The notes beneath the pieces are model-generated. The model ran no database searches. It had not been told where the DNA came from and saw only the letters and a list, made by a program, of their open reading frames with translations. DNA of 20,450 nt from NCBI GenBank assembly GCA_013365365.1, contig JABVXU010000788.1:1-20450 (forward strand), read 5' to 3'. The stretch comes from Cruorifilaria tuberocauda. Its lineage: Eukaryota > Nematoda > Chromadorea > Rhabditida > Onchocercidae. The translations under genes and the position numbers were made by a program. How positions within the stretch are numbered: the first letter of the stretch is position 1; the number at the start of each line of letters is the position of its first letter. Positions 19,850-20,450 of the stretch are shown piece after piece.

Positions 19850-20450
19850 AAATCATCATTCAATAACAACAGCATTCAAATTAAATTTAAAAGAATAAAT
19901 CGAACAATAAGTGAGGGGTAATATGTCATCGAAATTGATTATTTTTTTTTTAGCTAATAATATTTATGCTTTGAAATTATATTTTCCTTTTTGTTTGAAG
20001 AAACAAAAATCACGATTTACAGTATTAATTATTATATTTAATTATTATAATTATAATTATTACACTAATTATTAGTTTGTGCTAAGTTTTAATATTAGAA
20101 AAAAAGATTATGCTAAATATTATACTAATTATTAGATGAAATACTGAATAAAAATTCATTTTTCAAAGGCTTTGTCTTTCTTCTAAATAATTACAATTAT
20201 TTATTCAAGGTAGTATTCTTAATTACTGAAGAAGAAGAAAGAAAAACATGGTAATTAATAAAATAGCTTAAGATATGGTATCACGATATATAAAAAAATG
20301 AAAAACTAAATTAACAATCAGATTTCTGAATTTTCTTGAATAATTAAAAATAAATTCAGAAAAAGTAAAAACCCAATTAAAGTAAAATTTAAGTATCATT
20401 AAAATTAAAAATAAGCTAAATAATAATATAAAATTATAAAATTTGTGACA
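19850..20450. other. Right flank, no gene recognised
   Basis: This is AT-rich sequence with A/T runs and alternating TAATTATTA blocks around 20030-20140, including two copies of actaattattag (about 20065 and 20127). It may contain the promoter of the minus-strand gene, but I see no recognisable core element. Confidence 0.3.

Noticed and set aside
1..20450. Wolbachia insertion, CRISPR array, complete transposon
   Set aside because: No bacterial-like coding block, no regular spacer array, and no transposase or terminal repeats with an ORF were seen.

Overview
The window is extremely AT-rich (about 78% A+T, estimated by eye). It is full of poly-A/T runs and microsatellites and holds almost no long open frames. 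The few genuine coding pieces are short exons bounded by nematode-style splice signals (TTTTCAG acceptors, GTAAG donors). This points to a nuclear contig of a nematode. Base composition, low gene density and long introns suggest a filarial parasite, but that identification is an inference. I found no bacterial gene, tRNA, rRNA, CRISPR array or recognisable transposon ORF.

One protein-coding gene can be supported, on the minus strand. Five exons read in a consistent phase chain: 19441-19260, 1313-1230, 1066-955, 589-501 and 231-127. A possible sixth begins at 6-1 and runs off the left edge. Exons 2-5 encode an unmistakable first C2 domain (C2A) of a copine, a Ca2+-dependent phospholipid-binding protein. 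The diagnostic core (W-K-E-I-G-R-T-E, V-I-N-N-C-L-N-P) is split across exons 3 and 4. The second C2 domain and the vWA/copine domain must lie beyond position 1. Exon 1 encodes a basic, Ser/Pro-rich extension of about 60 residues. Its link to exon 2 rests on matching phase and on exon 2 having an acceptor exactly where coding character begins.

If that link is right, positions 1314-19259 are one intron of 17,946 bp. It contains simple repeats, several degenerate tandem arrays, a 55-bp-arm near-perfect hairpin (9278-9399), and an 85-bp segment duplicated from the intron 3/exon 4 junction. It also holds a TTTCAG|GTAAGC motif at 5093/5092 that looks like a recursive-splicing site, followed 35 nt on by another perfect donor. 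A symmetric, in-phase 81-nt candidate cassette exon lies at 4233-4153. The octamer ACTGATAA, the optimum reported for nematode intestinal GATA factors, occurs 21 times in the window by my count, against about 2 expected from composition.

The right end (19260-20450) holds exon 1, a poly-pyrimidine acceptor at 19506 that may be a spliced-leader or cis acceptor, a 19-codon upstream ORF whose stop overlaps the main start (UAAUG), and a possible upstream exon or small ORF at 19849-19760.
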